From: Labedaea rhizosphaerae
Lineage (GTDB): Bacteria > Actinomycetota > Actinomycetes > Mycobacteriales > Pseudonocardiaceae
Assembly: GCF_004362825.1 (NCBI RefSeq)
Contig: NZ_SNXZ01000005.1
Coordinates: forward strand, 186,001 to 250,000
Length of the DNA stretch: 64,000 bases
Direction of reading: 5' to 3'
The translations under genes were made by a program, and so were the position numbers. A model generated the notes under the pieces. That model was not told the DNA's origin. It saw nothing but the letters and a program-made list of their open reading frames with translations, and did no database searches. This document shows positions 41,408-50,186 of this stretch, one piece after another. Numbering within the stretch: the stretch's first letter is position 1; the number at the start of each line of letters is the position of its first letter.

Positions 41408-41429
41408 GATCTCAGAGAGTTCTGAGATC
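41408..41429. promoter_or_regulatory. Perfect 9-bp inverted repeat before the five-gene operon
   Basis: GATCTCAGA (41408-41416), GAGT, TCTGAGATC (41421-41429). It lies between the kinase stop and the ligase start with no T run, so an operator is more likely than a terminator. Confidence 0.55.
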
Positions 41430-41449
41430 GCGTGAGTAGCTTCCGGCGC

Positions 41450-42871
41450 ATGGGCCACGACAACCCCGAGCCGTTCCCCTCGTCAGCGCTCGACGCGCTC
41501 GCCGAGGCCGGGCACCGGACGGTGTTCGAGCACGGCGATCGTACGGTCACCGGCACCGAGATGCTGGACCTGACCGCCCGGATCGCGAATGGGCTGCGTG
41601 GCATGACCATCGGGCCCGGCGTCGGGATCGCGCTCATGCTCGGGGTCAATGCCGAGGCGCTGGCCACGATCCTCGCCGCGCACGTGGTCGGGGCGCGGGT
41701 GCTGGGGATCCGGCCGGGGTTGCCGGACGACCAGGTCCAGCACCTGCTGAGCCTCGACAACGCGGCCGTGATCACCGACGCGCAGGTCGAAGGGCTGACG
41801 ACGAACCCCGCTGGATCGCTGCGCCCGCAAGGCAAACCCGACGACGTCGCCCGCCTGATCCACACCAGCGGCAGCACCGGAATGCCGAAGGCGGTCGCCC
41901 AGACCTACGCCGCGATGACCGCCGAATGGGCCGCGGATCCCGCGCGGTGGCCGGCGGTGATCCGGGAGCTCGCGCCACGGCTGGGACGCCACCTCGTCTT
42001 CGGCACGCTCGCCAGCCAGGTCATGTTCCAGTACGCGCTGCTCGCGATCGGTGCGGGCGGGACGGTCGTCGTCGCGGACCCGCCGACGATGCCCGAGGCG
42101 ATCACCCGGCTGCGTGCCACCTCGCTCGTGTCCACCGTGCCGCGGCTGGCCGCCCTGGTGGCCGCGAAGCGCGCGGGCGCTGATCTCTCGACGCTGCAAG
42201 GGATCGTCGTGGCCGGCTCACCGCTGTCCGAGGCGCGGCACCGGGAAGCGCTCGACGTGCTCGGCCCCATCGTCTTCCACGGCTACGGCCAGACCGAGGC
42301 CGGGCTGATCGCCATGACCTTCCCGACCGACCCGCCCGGCGACGTCGGCCGCGCGCCCGACGACGTGACCGTCGAGATCCGCGACCCGGACGGCGCTGCG
42401 GTGCCCGACGGGACCGAAGGCGAGCTCTTCGTCCGCACGCCGGGCCAGTCTCGGGAGTACTGGGGCGATCCGGTGCGCTCCGCCGAGGTCTTCACCGGCG
42501 GCTGGGTGCGCACCCGCGACCTCGGCCACCGCGACGCCGAGGGCCGCTTGCACCTCACCGGCCGCGCCCGCGACGTGGTGATCGTCAACGCCGTCGTGCA
42601 CTACGCCGGGCCGATCGAGCGGGCCATCACCGGGCACCCGGACGTCGCCGAGGCCTACGTCGTCGGGGTGCCGGACGACGAGACCGGCGAGGCCGTGCAC
42701 GCCTTCATCGTGCCCCTCGGCGACGCCGTCCCGGACCTGGCCGAGGTCCGGGCCCTGGTGATCGACCAGCTCGGCGCGGGGTGTGCGCCGAAGCGGATGA
42801 CCGTGATCGACAAACCGCCCATCGCCCCGAGCGGCAAGCCCGACAAGCGCCTGCTGTCCAGCGACAACTGA
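41450..42871 (+). CDS. Class I adenylate-forming enzyme (AMP-binding)
   Basis: A 473-residue acyl/aryl-CoA ligase-type protein. The core motifs are LIHTSGSTGMPKAV (A3), FHGYGQTEAG (A5), VRTRDLGHRD (A7), and the A10 loop PIAPSGKPDKR with its catalytic lysine. It activates a carboxylic acid as the acyl-AMP; transfer to CoA or to another nucleophile cannot be told apart. It is shorter than many ligases (500-550), with a reduced N-terminal domain. ATG 41450 was chosen; an in-frame GTG at 41432 abuts the inverted repeat. It heads a tight operon of oxidative enzymes. No carrier protein or CoA-thioester enzyme is encoded nearby. Confidence 0.85.
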   Translation: MGHDNPEPFPSSALDALAEAGHRTVFEHGDRTVTGTEMLDLTARIANGLRGMTIGPGVGIALMLGVNAEALATILAAHVVGARVLGIRPGLPDDQVQHLLSLDNAAVITDAQVEGLTTNPAGSLRPQGKPDDVARLIHTSGSTGMPKAVAQTYAAMTAEWAADPARWPAVIRELAPRLGRHLVFGTLASQVMFQYALLAIGAGGTVVVADPPTMPEAITRLRATSLVSTVPRLAALVAAKRAGADLSTLQGIVVAGSPLSEARHREALDVLGPIVFHGYGQTEAGLIAMTFPTDPPGDVGRAPDDVTVEIRDPDGAAVPDGTEGELFVRTPGQSREYWGDPVRSAEVFTGGWVRTRDLGHRDAEGRLHLTGRARDVVIVNAVVHYAGPIERAITGHPDVAEAYVVGVPDDETGEAVHAFIVPLGDAVPDLAEVRALVIDQLGAGCAPKRMTVIDKPPIAPSGKPDKRLLSSDN

Positions 42872-42893
42872 CCGAGAGTTGAGGAGAAACACC

Positions 42894-44468
42894 GTGCCCA
42901 GCGACGTTTCCACGCAGTGCCTGGTACTCGGCGCAGGCCCCGCCGGCCTGCAGGCGTCGTACCTGCTCGCCCGCGACGGGCGGGATCACCTGGTGCTCGA
43001 GGCGGGCGAGCGGCCGGGCGCGTTCTTCACCCGCTTTCCCCGCCACCGCACCATGATCTCCAACAACAAGGTCGTCACCGGGTACACCGATCCCGAGCTG
43101 AACCTGCGGATGGACTGGAACTCGCTGCTCAACGACGACCCCGAGCTGCTCTTCACCCGCTACACGCCGAAGTACTTCCCGCCCGCCGACGAGTTCGTCC
43201 GCTACCTCGGCGACTTCGCCACCAAGCACGACCTACCGGTCCGCCTCGGCACCCGCGTCGCGGAGATCACGCGACCGGACGACTTCGTTGTGCGCGACCA
43301 GGACGGCAACACCTACCGGGCGCCACGCATGATCGTCGCGACGGGGGTGTCGAAGCCTTACGTGCCGCCGATCGAGGGCATCGAGCTCGCCGAGCCCTAT
43401 GTGGACATGCCGGTGGACCCCGCCGGCTTCCACGGGCAGCGCGTGCTGGTCATCGGCCGCGGCAACTCCGCGTTCGAGACGGCGGACAACCTGATCGAGA
43501 CCGCCGCGGTCATCCACGTGGTCGGTCCCGGCTCGCTGAAGCTGGCCTGGCGCACGCACTTCGTCGGCCACCTGCGTGCGGTGAACAACAACTTCCTCGA
43601 CACGTACCAGCTCAAGTCGCAGAACGCGTTGCTCGACGGCACCGTGCAAAGCATCCGCCGCGAAGGTGAGCAGTTGCTGGTGAAGGTCGCGTTCGCCCGC
43701 GTGGCCGAGCGGGTGAAGGAGATCCGCTACGACCGGGTGCTGCTGGCCGCAGGGTTCCGGTTCGACGCGTCGATCTTCGCATCGGAGTGCCGGCCGAACC
43801 TGACCATCAAGGACCGGTTCCCCGAGCAGACGTCGTCGTGGGAGTCGACCAACGTGCCCGACCTGTTCTTCGCGGGGACGATCACGCAGGCCCGTGACTT
43901 CAAGAAGTCCACGAGCGGGTTCATCCACGGCTTCCGCTACTCCGTGCGCGCCTTGCACCGGGTCATGGAGCACCGCTACCACGCGGTCGCGTGGCCGCGG
44001 CAGAACCTGGCCGCGAGCCCGGCGGCCATCGCCGACGCCGTGATCGCCCGGGTCAACCGCACTTCGGCGCTGTGGCAGCAGTTCGGCTTCCTGTGCGACG
44101 CCGTGCTCGTGGGCCGCGACTCGTCGGTGCACTACCTCGAGGAGGTGCCGGTCGCGTACCTGCACGAGGCGGTCGCGCGCGGCGAGTTCGGCGACGTCGA
44201 CAGCTATTTCGCGGTCACGCTGGAGTACGGCGCGGACCACGACACCGTCGATCCCTTCGACATCACCGCGGGCCGGGTGTCCCAGGAGAGCACCAGCGGG
44301 CTCGATGGGCGCTACCTGCACCCGGCCGTGCGCCGGTTCCGCGCCGGCGAGCTGATCGGCGAGCACCACATCACCGAGAACCTCGAGAACGAGTGGGACA
44401 GCGAGGAAGTGCACCGCGCACCGCTGGTCAGGTTCCTGGGCGCTCAGCTCGATCCGGTACCGGCGTGA
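42894..44468 (+). CDS. FOXRED2-like FAD/NAD(P)H flavoprotein monooxygenase
   Basis: A 524-residue flavoprotein. FAD binds at the N-terminal CLVLGAGPAGLQASYLL (residues about 9-25), and a second Rossmann motif, VLVIGRGNSAFETADNL, lies near residue 184. TMISNNKVVTGYTDPELNLR matches the FOXRED2-like branch of flavin-containing monooxygenases. GTG 42894 is preceded by GAGGAG; the upstream TTG 42879 lies on the Shine-Dalgarno sequence itself. It overlaps the next gene as GTGA. N- or S-oxygenation of the adenylated product, or reduction of a disulfide-like substrate, are possible; nothing decides between them. Confidence 0.82.
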   Translation: MPSDVSTQCLVLGAGPAGLQASYLLARDGRDHLVLEAGERPGAFFTRFPRHRTMISNNKVVTGYTDPELNLRMDWNSLLNDDPELLFTRYTPKYFPPADEFVRYLGDFATKHDLPVRLGTRVAEITRPDDFVVRDQDGNTYRAPRMIVATGVSKPYVPPIEGIELAEPYVDMPVDPAGFHGQRVLVIGRGNSAFETADNLIETAAVIHVVGPGSLKLAWRTHFVGHLRAVNNNFLDTYQLKSQNALLDGTVQSIRREGEQLLVKVAFARVAERVKEIRYDRVLLAAGFRFDASIFASECRPNLTIKDRFPEQTSSWESTNVPDLFFAGTITQARDFKKSTSGFIHGFRYSVRALHRVMEHRYHAVAWPRQNLAASPAAIADAVIARVNRTSALWQQFGFLCDAVLVGRDSSVHYLEEVPVAYLHEAVARGEFGDVDSYFAVTLEYGADHDTVDPFDITAGRVSQESTSGLDGRYLHPAVRRFRAGELIGEHHITENLENEWDSEEVHRAPLVRFLGAQLDPVPA

Positions 44469-45505
44469 CCGAGTCGCTCAGCACCGTACTCACCGACCTG
44501 CACGCCAAGGCGCGCGCCGCGCTCGACCCGGTGCACTACGACTACTTCGCGGGCGGCGCCGGCGACGAGGCGGTGCTCGCGGCCAACGAGGCGGCCTTCC
44601 GGCGGCTCGCCTTGCGGCCCAGGGTGTTGCGGGGCAACGACGATCGCGAGCTCGGCGTCGAGCTGCCCGGCGGGCGGGCGAGCATGCCGGTGCTCATCGC
44701 GCCGACCGCCTTCCACAAGCTCGCCCACCCGGACGGCGAGCTGGCCACGGCACGGGCCGCCGCGGCGGCGGGCACGATCCTGGTGTCCGGGGTCGCCTCC
44801 ACCACGGCGATCGCGCGGGTCACGGCCGTCGATCCGGACGCGGCGGTGTGGTTCCAGCTCTACCCGCTGGCCGACGAGGACGTGACGGCGGGCTTGGTGC
44901 GGCAGGCCGAGGACGCGGGCTGCGCGGCGTTGGTGGTGACGGCCGACTCGCCGGTGTTCGGCCGGCACCGCCGCGACCGCGCGCACGGCTTCCACGACCT
45001 GCCGCCGGGGCTCGCAGCCGAGAACATGCGCGGCCGGGACATCGCCATGGCGCCGCTGTCGTGGTCGCACGTGGACCGGCTGCGCGAGTCGACCACGCTT
45101 CCGGTGTGGCTGAAGGGAATCCTGCACCCGGCCGATGCCGAGCTGGCGGTCGAGCACGGCATGGCGGGCGTCATCGTGTCCAACCACGGCGGCCGCCAGC
45201 TCGACCTGGTGCCCGCGTCGATCGACGCCCTGCCCGCCATCGTGTCCGCTGTGGACGGACGGGTGCCGGTGCTGCTGGACGGCGGTGTGCGCAGTGGCGG
45301 CGACGTGGCGAAGGCGATTGCCCTGGGCGCGACCGCGGTCGGGATCGGCCGGCCGGTGCTGTGGGGGCTCGCCGCCGACGGCGCGGCCGGCGTCACCGCC
45401 GTCCTCGAGGCGCTGCGGGACGAGTTCGACCACGTGCTCACGTTGTGCGGTGGGCGAAGTCCGGCCGACCTGACCCCGGACATGGTGGTACGGACATGCG
45501 GATGA
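44465..45505 (+). CDS. FMN-dependent alpha-hydroxy-acid oxidase/dehydrogenase
   Basis: A 346-residue TIM-barrel flavoprotein of the lactate/glycolate oxidase family. The conserved segments are LIAPTAFHKLAHPDGE, VTADSPVFGRHRRD and the active-site VSNHGGRQLD with the catalytic histidine, followed by VLLDGGVRSGGDVAKAIALG (FMN phosphate site). It oxidises an L-2-hydroxy acid to the 2-keto acid using oxygen or a quinone. In this operon the hydroxy acid may be a precursor for the ligase or a product of the P450. GTG 44465 is coupled to the flavoprotein gene. Confidence 0.9.
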   Translation: MTESLSTVLTDLHAKARAALDPVHYDYFAGGAGDEAVLAANEAAFRRLALRPRVLRGNDDRELGVELPGGRASMPVLIAPTAFHKLAHPDGELATARAAAAAGTILVSGVASTTAIARVTAVDPDAAVWFQLYPLADEDVTAGLVRQAEDAGCAALVVTADSPVFGRHRRDRAHGFHDLPPGLAAENMRGRDIAMAPLSWSHVDRLRESTTLPVWLKGILHPADAELAVEHGMAGVIVSNHGGRQLDLVPASIDALPAIVSAVDGRVPVLLDGGVRSGGDVAKAIALGATAVGIGRPVLWGLAADGAAGVTAVLEALRDEFDHVLTLCGGRSPADLTPDMVVRTCG

Positions 45506-46872
45506 CTTGGCTGGCACTGGCGGCCGCGGGCGTGCTCACGGCGCCGCGCTGGCTGCCCGAGCAGGTGGTCGCGTTGCGGGTCAAGGTGTTCGAGAAGGTC
45601 AACGGGGACAACGCGATCACGTTCCCCAACGCCACGGTCGGTCCCGACCGGTTCCGCGAGGTCTACGGGCACCCGTCGGCGAACGGGCGCAGCAAGGGCG
45701 CCGGGCTCTCCGACCTGTTCTGGTACTGGCTCTCCCCCGGCCCCGAGGTGCACCAGGAACACCTGGAGGCCGGGCCGCGCTACGACGACGTCGCCCGCAC
45801 GACGCTCGCCTTGCTGGCCGGGCCGAGCGAATCCTTCGCGACCGCGGCGAGCCGGTGCGCGCGGCGGGTGCTCGACGAACTCGTGCCCGGGCGGGTCACC
45901 CTGGTGCGGCTGCGCGATCTCGCCATGCCCCTGTGGGCCGAGTACTTCTACGAGCTGGTGTTCGGCGAGCCGTGCCCCCGCGCGGGCCGGGAGTTGATCG
46001 TCGCGCACGCGAACGACGTGGTGACCTCGTTGAAGTGCACCGGCCTGCGCCACCCGCGGCGGCGGGCCGCGCTGACCCGCTACCTCGCGACCCGGGTCAC
46101 CGAGGTGCGGGTTGCGTTGCCCGCAAGCCTTTCCGCGCAGGAGCAGGTGCACTACCTGCAGGGCACGTTCTTCAACACGGCCGTCGTCCAGATGTCCGAG
46201 GCGTTCGCGCACCTCGTGCTGGCGCTGGCCCAGCACCCGGAGGTGGCCGAGCGCGCCGGGCACGACGACCGCTACTTCGCCCATGTGCTCGACGAGACCT
46301 TCCGCCGCTACCCGCTCTTCGGCATCGCGCACAGGATCACCACCGGCGAGATCGAGCTCGACGAGAACACCACCCTGCCCACCGGGTCCGTGCTCTGCTT
46401 CAGCTATCCCGACTACCACGCCAGCGGCTACGCCGAGCCGGAGAAGTTCGACCCGGACCGCTGGGCGCACCTGTCGGCGAAGACCGCGCACCACATCCCG
46501 TTCGGCATCGCCGCCAACCGGCCGTGCCCGGCGTGGCGGATCTCCCCCATCGCGTTGCGCGCGGCGACGCGGGAAGTGTTGCGGCGCTTCACGTTGCACT
46601 CCACCGTCGCGCACACCCGGTCGCTGCCCCACCGGGGACCCTGCCTATTGGTCCGAAAAGGACAGTCGCTGCCCGTGACCACGCTCGCCCTGATCGGCGC
46701 CGGGTTGCGGCTGCGGGACCGGTGGGAGGACGTCTGGCGCAGCGTCGTGCAGCTGGTGCTCGGCACCGCCATGGTGCTCGACGCGCGCCGGCTGCGCCTG
46801 GCCGAGCGGTACTTCGCCACCCACGACACCCACGGCTGCCCCGTACCCCACCGCTCGGAGGTCACCCGGTGA
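45496..46872 (+). CDS. Atypical cytochrome P450
   Basis: A 458-residue P450. ExxR is ETFRRYP, the PERF-equivalent is KFDPDRW, and the heme-ligand loop is FGIAANRPCPAWRI with the cysteine ligand. The canonical FGxGxHxCxG is therefore highly modified: the second and third glycines and the histidine are lost. The N terminus has a hydrophobic segment (ALAAAGVLTAPRWLPEQVVA) suggesting membrane association, rare in bacterial P450s. About 70 residues follow the heme loop and include a second helix-rich part. It overlaps the preceding gene by 10 bp and the antiporter gene as GTGA. No ferredoxin gene is adjacent. Confidence 0.82.
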   Translation: MRMTWLALAAAGVLTAPRWLPEQVVALRVKVFEKVNGDNAITFPNATVGPDRFREVYGHPSANGRSKGAGLSDLFWYWLSPGPEVHQEHLEAGPRYDDVARTTLALLAGPSESFATAASRCARRVLDELVPGRVTLVRLRDLAMPLWAEYFYELVFGEPCPRAGRELIVAHANDVVTSLKCTGLRHPRRRAALTRYLATRVTEVRVALPASLSAQEQVHYLQGTFFNTAVVQMSEAFAHLVLALAQHPEVAERAGHDDRYFAHVLDETFRRYPLFGIAHRITTGEIELDENTTLPTGSVLCFSYPDYHASGYAEPEKFDPDRWAHLSAKTAHHIPFGIAANRPCPAWRISPIALRAATREVLRRFTLHSTVAHTRSLPHRGPCLLVRKGQSLPVTTLALIGAGLRLRDRWEDVWRSVVQLVLGTAMVLDARRLRLAERYFATHDTHGCPVPHRSEVTR

Positions 46873-48152
46873 ACCAGGTCGAATTCTCGGCGAAGGTGTT
46901 CCTCGCCTTGGTGGCCGTGCTGGCCGCGACCACGCTGTGCGGACGGCTGGCCATGCTCGTGCGGCAGCCGAGGGTCGTGGGCGAGATGGTGGCCGGGGTG
47001 CTGCTCGGACCCGCGCTGTTCGGGGCGGTCGCCTCGGGCGCGCAGAGCTGGCTCTTCGCGCCGGAGATCAAGAACGTCCTGTACGTGCTGAGCACGATCG
47101 GGTTGACGTTCTACATGTTCCTGGTCGGCGCCGGGCTCGACCACGGCCGCACCGGCGGGCGGACCGTGCGGCAGGCCGCGGTGCTCGCGGTGTCCGGGAT
47201 CATCCCCGCGTTCGTGCTCGGCGCCGGTGCCGCGGTGCCGTTCTTCCACTCGCTGAGCCCGCGGGGCGCGAGCCTCGGCGAGTACCTGCTCTTCGTCGGC
47301 GGCGCGTTGTCGATCACCGCCTTCCCGATGCTCGCCCGGATCCTGCAGGAGCGCGGCATCACCAACACCCCGATCGGTGGCCTCACCATGGTCGCCGCCG
47401 CGATCGACGACGCGGTGGCGTGGATCCTGCTCGCCCTGATCATCGCGGTCGGCACGGCGGGCACGCCGCTGGGCGCGCTGACCACGATCATCGGTGCGGC
47501 GGTGTTCGCCGCGGTGATGCTCACGGCCGGGCGGGCGCTGCTGGCCAAGCTCGGCCGCCGCGTGGAGCGCGCGGGCGGGCTGAGCCGCGACACCGTGGCC
47601 CTGGTGCTGCTGCTGGTCATCGCGGCCGGCTGGTTCACCGACCACATCGGGATCTTCTCGGTGTTCGGCGGCTTCGTCACGGGCCTGGCCATGCCGAAGT
47701 CCCCGGTCATGCGCCGGGAGCTGGAGAGCAAGTTCAGCGACTTCAACTCGATCCTGCTGCTGCCGGTGTTCTTCGCCTTCAGCGGGCTGAACACCCAGGT
47801 GTCCGGGTTCGGCGAGGGCCTGGGGCTCTGGATTCCGCTGTTCGTGATCATGGTGGCGGCGTTCGCGGGCAAGTACCTCGGCTGCGCGGTCGTCGTGCGG
47901 GTCCAGGGCTTCTCGTGGCGGCACGCCTCGGCCGTCGGCGGCCTGATGAACGCCCGCGGCCTGATGATCCTGGTGTTCATCAACATCGGGCTCGCCCACG
48001 GGATCGTCACCCCGAAGCTCTTCGCGATCCTCGTCGCGGTCGCGATCCTGACGACCGCCGCGGCGATGCCGATCTACCGCGCGTCGCTGCCCGGCGGCAT
48101 GGACCAGTTCGTGCCCGAGCGCCCGAAGGAGTCGAGCATGGCGGCCAGCTGA
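46869..48152 (+). CDS. Cation/proton antiporter (CPA2 family)
   Basis: A 427-residue integral membrane protein with about 12 helices, of the KefB/NapA-type CPA2 family. The core segments are VVGEMVAGVLLGPALFG, SITAFPMLARILQERG and MVAAAIDDAVAWILLALII, with the conserved aspartates used in ion exchange. There is no C-terminal TrkA domain. It is the last gene of the coupled five-gene operon, and could provide self-protection, pH balance or export linked to the product. GTG 46869 overlaps the P450 stop. Its end overlaps the convergent PH-like gene by 79 bp. Confidence 0.9.
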   Translation: MNQVEFSAKVFLALVAVLAATTLCGRLAMLVRQPRVVGEMVAGVLLGPALFGAVASGAQSWLFAPEIKNVLYVLSTIGLTFYMFLVGAGLDHGRTGGRTVRQAAVLAVSGIIPAFVLGAGAAVPFFHSLSPRGASLGEYLLFVGGALSITAFPMLARILQERGITNTPIGGLTMVAAAIDDAVAWILLALIIAVGTAGTPLGALTTIIGAAVFAAVMLTAGRALLAKLGRRVERAGGLSRDTVALVLLLVIAAGWFTDHIGIFSVFGGFVTGLAMPKSPVMRRELESKFSDFNSILLLPVFFAFSGLNTQVSGFGEGLGLWIPLFVIMVAAFAGKYLGCAVVVRVQGFSWRHASAVGGLMNARGLMILVFINIGLAHGIVTPKLFAILVAVAILTTAAAMPIYRASLPGGMDQFVPERPKESSMAAS

Positions 48153-48733
48153 TGCGCCTCGGTCGCCGAGCGGCGACCGTCCACGATGAACGGGGTGCCG
48201 AACCGGCGGCGCAGCGACCGCACCCGCCAGTGCGCCCGGCGCGCGAACAACGCGTCACCTTGCCTGCTCATGATCCGCAGGGCCGGACCGCGCGCGACGT
48301 CGATCGCGTCGATGGCCGGCCACGGCAGGTGGACGACCTCCGGCTTGCGGCCCAGGCCCGTGCGCACCCACACACCGGACGCGTTCGCCGCGAGCTGCGG
48401 GCCGAGCAGGCCCTGGTACTCGCGCAGCACCACGACCATCAGGCCGAGCTGGAGCAGGAGCAGCGGCAGGACCGCCAGGAACATCGGGAACCCGGACAGG
48501 TAGACCAGCAAGCCCACCGCGGCCAGCAACACGACCTCCAGGACGACCGCGACCAGCATGACCACGGCAAGCACCCGCGTGCTGCCCTTGGAGCGGGCCA
48601 CGAGCGGTGCGTCCGGTGGTACCGCGGGCGCGAACGTCGGTTCCACCACCGCCACGACTGCCACCGCCTCCCCTTCGCCTTCCGTTCCGGGTGCGACGGA
48701 CGCGAGGTCCGGTACGTTCCGGAGTCGACGCAT
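48074..48733 (-). CDS. Membrane protein with PH-like domain
   Basis: A 219-residue protein with two adjacent membrane helices (VLAVVMLVAVVLEVVLLAAV and FLAVLPLLLLQLGLMVVVLR) followed by a PH-like domain containing NASGVWVRTGLGRKPEVVHL and DAIDVARGPALRI. Such proteins are common in actinomycetes and have no assigned role. ATG 48733 was chosen; a longer start at 48799 would collide with the sigma factor start codon. The 79-bp convergent overlap with the antiporter is unusual but both frames look real. Confidence 0.65.
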   Translation of the reverse strand: MRRLRNVPDLASVAPGTEGEGEAVAVVAVVEPTFAPAVPPDAPLVARSKGSTRVLAVVMLVAVVLEVVLLAAVGLLVYLSGFPMFLAVLPLLLLQLGLMVVVLREYQGLLGPQLAANASGVWVRTGLGRKPEVVHLPWPAIDAIDVARGPALRIMSRQGDALFARRAHWRVRSLRRRFGTPFIVDGRRSATEAHQLAAMLDSFGRSGTNWSMPPGSDAR

Positions 48734-48761
48734 CCAATCCGTGGGCCGCCGTGCGCCGAAG
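48734..48761 (+). promoter_or_regulatory. SigK-type promoter of the sigma/anti-sigma operon
   Basis: CCAATCC (48734-48740), a 15-bp spacer and CCGAAG (48756-48761) lie upstream of the ECF sigma gene. The segment from -35 to -10 is nearly identical to that at 51482-51509. It matches the CCATCC/CCGAAT type of promoter known for mycobacterial SigK, so autoregulation is likely. Confidence 0.7.
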
Positions 48762-48797
48762 AACCCGCAAAAGGTACCTGCGTGGAGGAGCCTGCTC

Positions 48798-49394
48798 ATG
48801 GCGGAACGACGGTGGCGACCCCGGGCGGTGCCCGATCAACCCGATCGGGCGACCGATCCGGTGAGTGAGATGTTGCTGCGGGTCGCCCGCGGCGACGACG
48901 GCGCGTTCGAACCGCTCTACGACGCGATCGCGCCGACCGTGTGGGGCCTCGTGCGCAGCGTGGTCCGCGACCACGCCCAGTCCGAAGAGGTCACCCAGGA
49001 GGTCCTCGTCGAGGTGTGGCGCGTCGCGGCCCGGTTCGACCCGGCCAAGGGAAGCGCGATGGCGTGGGTGTCCACGCTCGCGCACCGGCGCGCGGTGGAC
49101 CGGGTTCGCTCGGCCGTCGCGTCCGCGCGCCGGGAGCAGACGGCGACCGACCGGTCGGTGCCACGCCCCTACGACGACGTCGCCGAGCAGGCGGGATCGC
49201 GGCTCGAGGCGCAGCGGCTGCGCCGGTGCGTCGGGAACCTGACGCAGTTGCAGCGCGAGTCGGTGCTGCTCGCCTTCTACCGCGGCTACACCTACCCCGA
49301 GGTGGCGACCCTGCTCGAGACGCCGCTCGGCACCGTGAAGACCAGGATCCGAGATGCCATGATCCGGCTGCGTGACTGTCTGGGGGCAAGCTGA
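48798..49394 (+). CDS. sigK: ECF sigma factor, SigK-like
   Basis: A 198-residue ECF sigma factor. Region 2 contains SEEVTQEVLVEVWRVAARFD and AMAWVSTLAHRRAVDRVRSA, and region 4 contains TQLQRESVLLAFYRGYTYPE and LGTVKTRIRDAM. This pattern and the gene order match SigK (ECF19) of mycobacteria. GGAGGAG precedes ATG 48798. The anti-sigma gene begins at the same base that ends this gene, so expression is coupled. The three transcription units with matching promoters in this locus are its probable regulon. Confidence 0.88.
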   Translation: MAERRWRPRAVPDQPDRATDPVSEMLLRVARGDDGAFEPLYDAIAPTVWGLVRSVVRDHAQSEEVTQEVLVEVWRVAARFDPAKGSAMAWVSTLAHRRAVDRVRSAVASARREQTATDRSVPRPYDDVAEQAGSRLEAQRLRRCVGNLTQLQRESVLLAFYRGYTYPEVATLLETPLGTVKTRIRDAMIRLRDCLGAS

Positions 49395-50143
49395 TGACGC
49401 CGAACCCGGAAGTGCACACCCTCGCCGGGGCCTACGTGGTCAACGCGTTGTCCGAGGTCGAGCGGCGCCAGTTCGAGCGGCACCTCGCCGACTGCGCCGA
49501 CTGCACCGAGGAGGTCGCGAGCCTGCGCGAGGTGGTCGCGGTGTTCGCCGGCACGGTGGCCGAGCCGCCACCCGAGCACCTGCGCGCGCAGGTGCTGGCC
49601 AAGACCGCCGTCACCCGCAGGCTGCCGCCGGTGGTGGCGGGCCGCGACCAGCCGCGCAAGCCGCTCAGCCGCTGGCTCATGCCCGTGGCCGCTGCCCTGC
49701 TGGTCGCGGCGACGGTGGCGGGCGTGCTGTTCGGCTACCGCGCGACCTCGACCAGCGCCGACCTCAACCGGCAGGTCGAGGTGCTCAAGCAGACGCAGGA
49801 CAACTACGCCGCGCTGACCGACCTGCTGGCCCAGCCGGACGCGAAGCTGCTGCGCAAGCCGATTCCCGGTGGGGTGGCGACCGTCGTGTACTCCCCCGGC
49901 ACGCACACGGCGGCGATGCTGGGCGCCGAGATGCCCCTCGCCCCGCACCAGCACGCGTACCAGGGCTGGGTGGTGCGCGGTGATCGGATGCAGTCGGTCG
50001 GCCTGAGCAAGGGCGGCAAGGACGGCGGGGCGATGCTCGCCCGCGACGTGCTGACCGGCGACCAGATCGCCGTGACGGTCGAGCCGGAGAACGGCTCGGA
50101 GCAGCCGACCACACCGCCGGTCGTCACGGTCACCCTCGCCTGA
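49394..50143 (+). CDS. rskA: Anti-sigma factor RskA-like
   Basis: A 249-residue anti-sigma factor. The N-terminal cytoplasmic domain carries an HxxxCxxC zinc-finger motif at H30, C34 and C37 (RHLADCADC). One membrane helix lies at about residues 92-112 (WLMPVAAALLVAATVAGVLF), then an extracytoplasmic RskA domain (VVYSPGTHTAAMLGAEMPLA). It would hold the SigK-like factor inactive until regulated proteolysis. It overlaps the sigma gene by one base and ends just before a strong terminator. Confidence 0.9.
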   Translation: MTPNPEVHTLAGAYVVNALSEVERRQFERHLADCADCTEEVASLREVVAVFAGTVAEPPPEHLRAQVLAKTAVTRRLPPVVAGRDQPRKPLSRWLMPVAAALLVAATVAGVLFGYRATSTSADLNRQVEVLKQTQDNYAALTDLLAQPDAKLLRKPIPGGVATVVYSPGTHTAAMLGAEMPLAPHQHAYQGWVVRGDRMQSVGLSKGGKDGGAMLARDVLTGDQIAVTVEPENGSEQPTTPPVVTVTLA

Positions 50144-50149
50144 TCGGAA

Positions 50150-50185
50150 AAGCCGGGGACCGCCCGCGTGGGCGGCCCCCGGCTT
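50150..50185. terminator. Bidirectional terminator between anti-sigma and CFA synthase genes
   Basis: A 16-bp stem with one mismatch, AAGCCGGGGACCGCCC (50150-50165) against 50170-50185, and a GCGT loop. It is followed by CTT on one strand and preceded by GGAAAA on the other. It serves both convergent operons. Confidence 0.85.
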
Positions 50186-50186
50186 C

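Noticed and set aside
41408..41429. Inverted repeat considered as a terminator of the two-component operon
   Set aside because: The stem is modest in G+C for this genome and no T run follows, so it is kept as a possible operator.
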